In this document: piece by piece, positions 34,386-37,508 of the stretch
Position numbering within the stretch: position 1 is the stretch's first letter
Layout of the letters: the number at the start of each line of letters is the position of its first letter
Source: Nevskia sp.
GTDB taxonomy: Bacteria; Pseudomonadota; Gammaproteobacteria; Nevskiales; Nevskiaceae
Assembly (NCBI GenBank): GCA_031291075.1
Contig: JARLJS010000099.1
Coordinates: 1 to 37,508 of the forward strand
Direction of reading: 5' to 3'
Length of the DNA: 37,508 nucleotides
The notes under the pieces: generated by a model
Told to the model about the DNA's origin: nothing
The model's database searches: none
The model's input: only the letters and a program-made list of their open reading frames with translations
Made by a program: the position numbers and the translations under genes

Positions 34386-34769
34386 ATGAGCAACACCTCC
34401 ACCCGTGGCGTGCGCATCGTGGTCGAGCCGAGGTTCGTGCCGGACCAGTCCGACCTGGCCAGCCATTCCTATCTGTTCGCCTATCACGTCACCATCCGCA
34501 ACGAGAGCGACGAGACGGTGCAGCTGCGCTCGCGCCACTGGATCATCACCAATGGCGAAGGCAAGGTCGAGGAAGTGCGCGGTCCCGGCGTGGTCGGCTA
34601 CCAGCCCCTGCTCAAGCCCGGCGAGCAGTTCCAGTACACCAGCGGCTGCCCGCTCAACACGCCGGTGGGTACCATGCACGGCAGTTTCCAGATGGTGACC
34701 GAGGACGGCGAGGCCTTCGACGCCCTGATCGACCCGTTCCGCCTGGCGGTGCCGCACGCGCTCAACTGA
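34386..34769 (+). CDS. apaG: ApaG protein
   Basis: The 127-residue immunoglobulin-like beta protein has the ApaG pattern: YLFAYHVTIRNES, QLRSRHWIITNGEGKVEEVRGPGVVGYQP and the closing GCPLNTPVGTMHGSFQM. E. coli mutants in this gene (corD) affect cobalt resistance and Mg efflux; the biochemical role is not settled. The start is 45 bases after sufT, so the two may be cotranscribed. In many genomes it lies beside ksgA and apaH instead, which are absent here. Confidence 0.95.
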   Translation: MSNTSTRGVRIVVEPRFVPDQSDLASHSYLFAYHVTIRNESDETVQLRSRHWIITNGEGKVEEVRGPGVVGYQPLLKPGEQFQYTSGCPLNTPVGTMHGSFQMVTEDGEAFDALIDPFRLAVPHALN

Positions 34770-34878
34770 ATCGCGCACGCCCCGTCGCCCCGGAACCGCC
34801 GCGCGGCGCCCGCAGGGGTCGGCAGACGCCGCCGCTGCTGTTAGCCTACTATCCCGGACTCGGCAAGGAGCACATCGG

Positions 34879-35727
34879 ATGCGGGCTACGCAACGCGGAT
34901 CCTGGAGCATGCTTCGCCTGGCGGCGCTCCCGTTGCTGTTCGCCCTGGCCGCCACGGCGCAGGCGCAGACTCCCAATCCGCTGGGCGAGTGGCAGTACTC
35001 CGCCGGCGTGGTACTGCGCCAGCGCTTCGACCCGCACCCGCCGCACTGGGAGGAGTTGATCGGCTTCGGCGGCGAGATGCTGCCGCGCTTCGAGGGTTCG
35101 GACAACTACTACTTCGAGCCCGGCCCTACCATCGACATCCGCTACCGCAACATCGCCTTCTTCTCCACCGGCGAAGGCCTGGGCGTGAACCTGCTGCGCA
35201 ACGTGAACTACCGCGCCGGCGTCGCCATCACCTACGACCTCGGCCGAACCGAAGGCACCTATTACCGGCTGCACGGCCGTGGTGACCTGTCGCCCTCCCC
35301 CGCGGTCAAGCTGTTTGGTGAGTACGTGATCTTCCCGGTCATCGTGCGCGGCGACGTGCGCTACAACGTTGGCGGGGTCGGCGGCTGGATCGGCGACATC
35401 AGCACCTACCTCCCGGTGGCGGGCTCGGAAAAGTACTTCGTGTTCGTCGGCGGTACCGTGACCAGTGCCGACAGCACCTACCTGCGCCACGACTTCGGCG
35501 TCGACCAGAACCAGTCGCTGCACACCGGCCTGCCGGTGTACACCTCGGGCGGCGGCGTGAAGTCGGCCGGCGTCGGCGTCAACGCCACCTGGATCTTCAA
35601 CGAGCACTGGTTCCTGGACGGCGTGGCGGCCGCCACCGAGCTGCTGGGTCCCGCGGCGAGCAGTCCCTACGTCGACGAGAAGTGGCAGTACGCTTTCAGC
35701 ATCAGCCTGGCTTACGACTTTCGCTGA
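34879..35727 (+). CDS. MipA/OmpV-family outer membrane protein
   Basis: The 282-residue protein starts at ATG 34879 with AAGGAG at 34865-34870; an internal ATG (34909) would start right at the signal peptide (MLRLAALPLLFALAATAQA). The rest is beta-barrel-like, with alternating hydrophobic residues and aromatic girdles. FGGEMLPRFEGSDNYYFEPGPTIDIRYRN fits the MipA/OmpV family, in which the first strands hold EGSD. The C-terminus is YDFR, not a classical aromatic last residue. MipA scaffolds peptidoglycan enzymes in E. coli, but many relatives have unknown roles. Its 3' end overlaps the next gene on the other strand by 26 bases. Confidence 0.86.
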   Translation: MRATQRGSWSMLRLAALPLLFALAATAQAQTPNPLGEWQYSAGVVLRQRFDPHPPHWEELIGFGGEMLPRFEGSDNYYFEPGPTIDIRYRNIAFFSTGEGLGVNLLRNVNYRAGVAITYDLGRTEGTYYRLHGRGDLSPSPAVKLFGEYVIFPVIVRGDVRYNVGGVGGWIGDISTYLPVAGSEKYFVFVGGTVTSADSTYLRHDFGVDQNQSLHTGLPVYTSGGGVKSAGVGVNATWIFNEHWFLDGVAAATELLGPAASSPYVDEKWQYAFSISLAYDFR

Positions 35728-37072
35728 CCGCCGCAGCCACGATTGAGCCCGCCGGTCGGGCACGATGCCGGCGCCAGGCGGTGCGGTACTCGTCCCACAG
35801 GTAGCGCAGGAAAGCGCCGAACACGCCGCGCTGCAGCGCTGGCGGCAAGCCATCGCCGCGGCGCGCAATCTGCTGGTAGTACCAGCCCTGCTGCCCGAGC
35901 AGGTTGACCAGCTTGAGCAGGAACACACTGCTGCCCGGCCCGAACGTGCCGGAGCCCAGTTGCAGGCTGTGTTCGTAGGCCGGCACCGGCGCATCGTCGC
36001 CGGCCAGCAGGTGCTTCGGCACGTCGGGGTCCGTGCACAGCGGCCGCGCCAGCCCGATCACGTCGAGCGAGCCCCCGCGCAGGGCCTCCTCCATGCCGGC
36101 GCGCGTGCGGAATCCGCCGGTGACCATCAGCGGCATCCGCGCCACCTTGCGGATCGCTTCCGCATAAACCAGGAAATACGCCTCACGCCGCCGCGTGCTG
36201 TCGCCCGACACCGCGGCCTGCGGCGCGTCCACTGCCGTCTGCGCATCGCCGGTGTAGCCGAGCAGGCGCGGCTGCTCATAGGTGCCGCCGGAAATCTCCA
36301 GCAGGTCGATGCCGGTGTCGTTGAGCCATTGCACCACCTGCAGGCATTCCTCGTGGCTGAAACCGCCCTTCTGGAAATCGGCTGAATTGAGCTTCAGCCC
36401 CACCGGAAAGTCCGCGCCCACCGCCGCGCGGGTAGCCTTGATCGTCTCCAGCAGAAAACGCGCGCGGTTCTCCAGGCCGCCGCCCCAGGCGTCCTTGCGG
36501 TGGTTAGTGACCGGCGACAGGAACGAGCTGAGCAGGTAACCGTGGGCGCCGTGGATCTGCACCCCGGTGAAGCCCGCCTCGCGCGCCGTGCGCGCCACCC
36601 GCGCGTAGCGCTGGATGAAATCAAGGATCTCCTCCTCGGCCAGCGCGCGCGGCCTGCGGTAGTTCGCCATCAGCTTCAACTGCACCGACGACGGCGCCAG
36701 CGGCTGCGCGGTGACGTACCAGGGCGACTGCCGTCCGGCGTGGCTGATCTGCATCCACAGGTGGTTGCCGGCAACTGTCCCCGCCTTGGCCCAGGCGCGC
36801 AGCCGCGACATCGACTCCGCGTCCGGCGGCGCCGGGTCGATCGCCACGTTGCCGGGCCGCTCCAGCACGCGGCGGTCGATCATCACGTTGCCGGTGATGA
36901 GCAGGCCGGCGCCGCCCTCGGACCAGTCGCGGTAGAGGCGTTGGTGGCGTTCGGTGGCGCGCAGCAGCGGGTCGGCGATGCCTTCGGTCATCGCGGCTTT
37001 GGCGATGCGGTTGGGGAGGGTGGCGCCGCAGGGGAGGCTTAATGGTTGGGCTAGCGGGGTTAGGGTTGTCAT
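35702..37072 (-). CDS. Old Yellow Enzyme family NADH:flavin oxidoreductase
   Basis: The 456-residue protein is read from ATG 37072; the frame upstream to 37168 is Pro-rich and not family-like. The FMN-binding TIM barrel has LPNRIAKAAMTEG, WMQISHAGRQSPWYV and the active-site strand HGAHGYLLSSFLSPVTNHRKDAWGGGLENRARF. The phosphate site is VTGGFRTRAGMEEAL and GLARPLC. It lacks the Cys cluster of 2,4-dienoyl-CoA reductase. It is about 80 residues longer than classical family members; the extra C-terminal part has a hydrophobic helix (FLLKLVNLLGQQGWYYQ). Such enzymes reduce activated alkenes with NAD(P)H; substrate unknown. Confidence 0.9.
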   Translation of the reverse strand: MTTLTPLAQPLSLPCGATLPNRIAKAAMTEGIADPLLRATERHQRLYRDWSEGGAGLLITGNVMIDRRVLERPGNVAIDPAPPDAESMSRLRAWAKAGTVAGNHLWMQISHAGRQSPWYVTAQPLAPSSVQLKLMANYRRPRALAEEEILDFIQRYARVARTAREAGFTGVQIHGAHGYLLSSFLSPVTNHRKDAWGGGLENRARFLLETIKATRAAVGADFPVGLKLNSADFQKGGFSHEECLQVVQWLNDTGIDLLEISGGTYEQPRLLGYTGDAQTAVDAPQAAVSGDSTRRREAYFLVYAEAIRKVARMPLMVTGGFRTRAGMEEALRGGSLDVIGLARPLCTDPDVPKHLLAGDDAPVPAYEHSLQLGSGTFGPGSSVFLLKLVNLLGQQGWYYQQIARRGDGLPPALQRGVFGAFLRYLWDEYRTAWRRHRARPAGSIVAAAVSESRKPG

Positions 37073-37269
37073 TGTTGGCGGTTCCCGGGGGTGGTGCGGG
37101 CGGTGGTACACGCTAGCGGGAGATTGAGTGACGGGGAAGGCGGGGGGCGTCAGTTGTAGGGTGGGCACGTTCTGCGTGGTGCAAGGCCACTCGCTGAGAC
37201 TTCACTGCATGCGCTTGCGCGCGTGTAGTGCTTTCCCGATATGAAGACGCGTATTCCGCCCTGAGGGCG

Positions 37270-37470
37270 GGTTCCTTTTCTTGTATCGACAAGAAAAGGA
37301 ACCAAAAGAAACGACCCCAACGGCTGCGCCGATCAATCGCAAAGGCAAGAAGCGCGATTGATCGGTTCCCTGCGCTTCTCGCCCGCGGCGGGTTCCGCAC
37401 ACAGGCCATCCATGGCCTGCGTGCGGAAGCTTCGGCATCCTGCCTCGCCCCGCGCGAACACACGCGCGGG
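37270..37470. repeat. Run of four hairpins in non-coding DNA
   Basis: The stretch 37073-37508 shows no gene I can support. It holds four stem-loops: GGTTCCTTTTCTTGT with ATCG loop (37270-37303); CCGATCAATCGC/GCGATTGATCGG (37329-37365). The third is TTCCGCAC..ATGGCCTG..GTGCGGAA (37393-37428) with one mismatch, and the fourth CCCGCGCG/CGCGCGGG (37449-37470). Similar repeated blocks are common between genes in Xanthomonas-like genomes (from memory). A minus-strand reading frame at 37113-37508 crosses it but looks like a phantom. Confidence 0.75.
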
Positions 37471-37508
37471 CCCCTATCGCCGCGGGCTGCGATGCTCGGC
37501 GCAGCCAA

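Noticed and set aside
37113-37508. Minus-strand 131-codon frame at the right edge
   Set aside because: It crosses four hairpins and its residues follow from the repeats; likely a phantom protein.

Overview
The window is GC-rich (roughly two thirds G+C by eye) and carries the replication-origin neighbourhood of a bacterial chromosome. In the middle, mnmE, yidC, yidD, rnpA and rpmH run leftward and dnaA, dnaN, recF and gyrB run rightward. The product types (S46 dipeptidyl-peptidase, SufT, DUF1993 with HxlR, MipA/OmpV, DUF6279 lipoprotein, intergenic hairpin repeats) suggest a gammaproteobacterium of the Xanthomonadales/Lysobacterales or Nevskiales type. That placement is an inference from gene content and not a phylogenetic result.

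Left part (1-12482): the start of a TolC-family outer-membrane efflux protein is divergent from a TctD/TctE-like two-component pair, with a 20-bp palindrome between them. Next come a Nudix/tyrosine-phosphatase-like fusion (minus strand), a GNAT acetyltransferase, a probable papain-fold lipoprotein, a short-chain dehydrogenase and a 1074-residue zinc ribbon/cyclase/ATPase/TPR signalling protein. A 29-residue membrane peptide (minus strand) precedes a second two-component pair. A 27-bp perfect inverted repeat follows, then a tRNA-Ile(UAU)-like gene with 37 extra bases between positions 42 and 43.

Middle left (12496-19591): an HxlR regulator is divergent from a DUF1993 gene with ACTTGCA operators between them. 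A minus-strand cluster resembles an alkylation-response operon: DUF6279 lipoprotein, Ada-type zinc domain, O6-alkylguanine methyltransferase and a 2-oxoglutarate/Fe(II) oxygenase, the last two overlapping by 4 bases. An S46 peptidase and a Rieske oxygenase diverge from a 345-bp intergenic region packed with inverted repeats.

Origin region (19610-31017): rpmH, rnpA and yidD overlap one another on the sequence. The dnaA-dnaN gap holds DnaA boxes followed by a GC-rich spacer, CTA triplets (DnaA-trio on the other strand) and an AT-rich tract, which is the layout of an origin-unwinding module. recF has no visible ribosome binding site and is preceded by an inverted-repeat pair. An orphan ParA-type ATPase follows gyrB.

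Right part (31018-37508): another imperfect inverted repeat separates parA from convergent purK. purE and purK, then a SIMPL-domain periplasmic protein, are on the minus strand. sufT, apaG and a MipA/OmpV protein are on the plus strand, with a Rrf2/IscR-like palindrome over the putative sufT -10 box. An Old Yellow Enzyme family oxidoreductase (minus) overlaps the MipA gene end to end. The last 240 bases are a run of four hairpins and appear non-coding. No CRISPR array, rRNA, integrase or transposase was seen.
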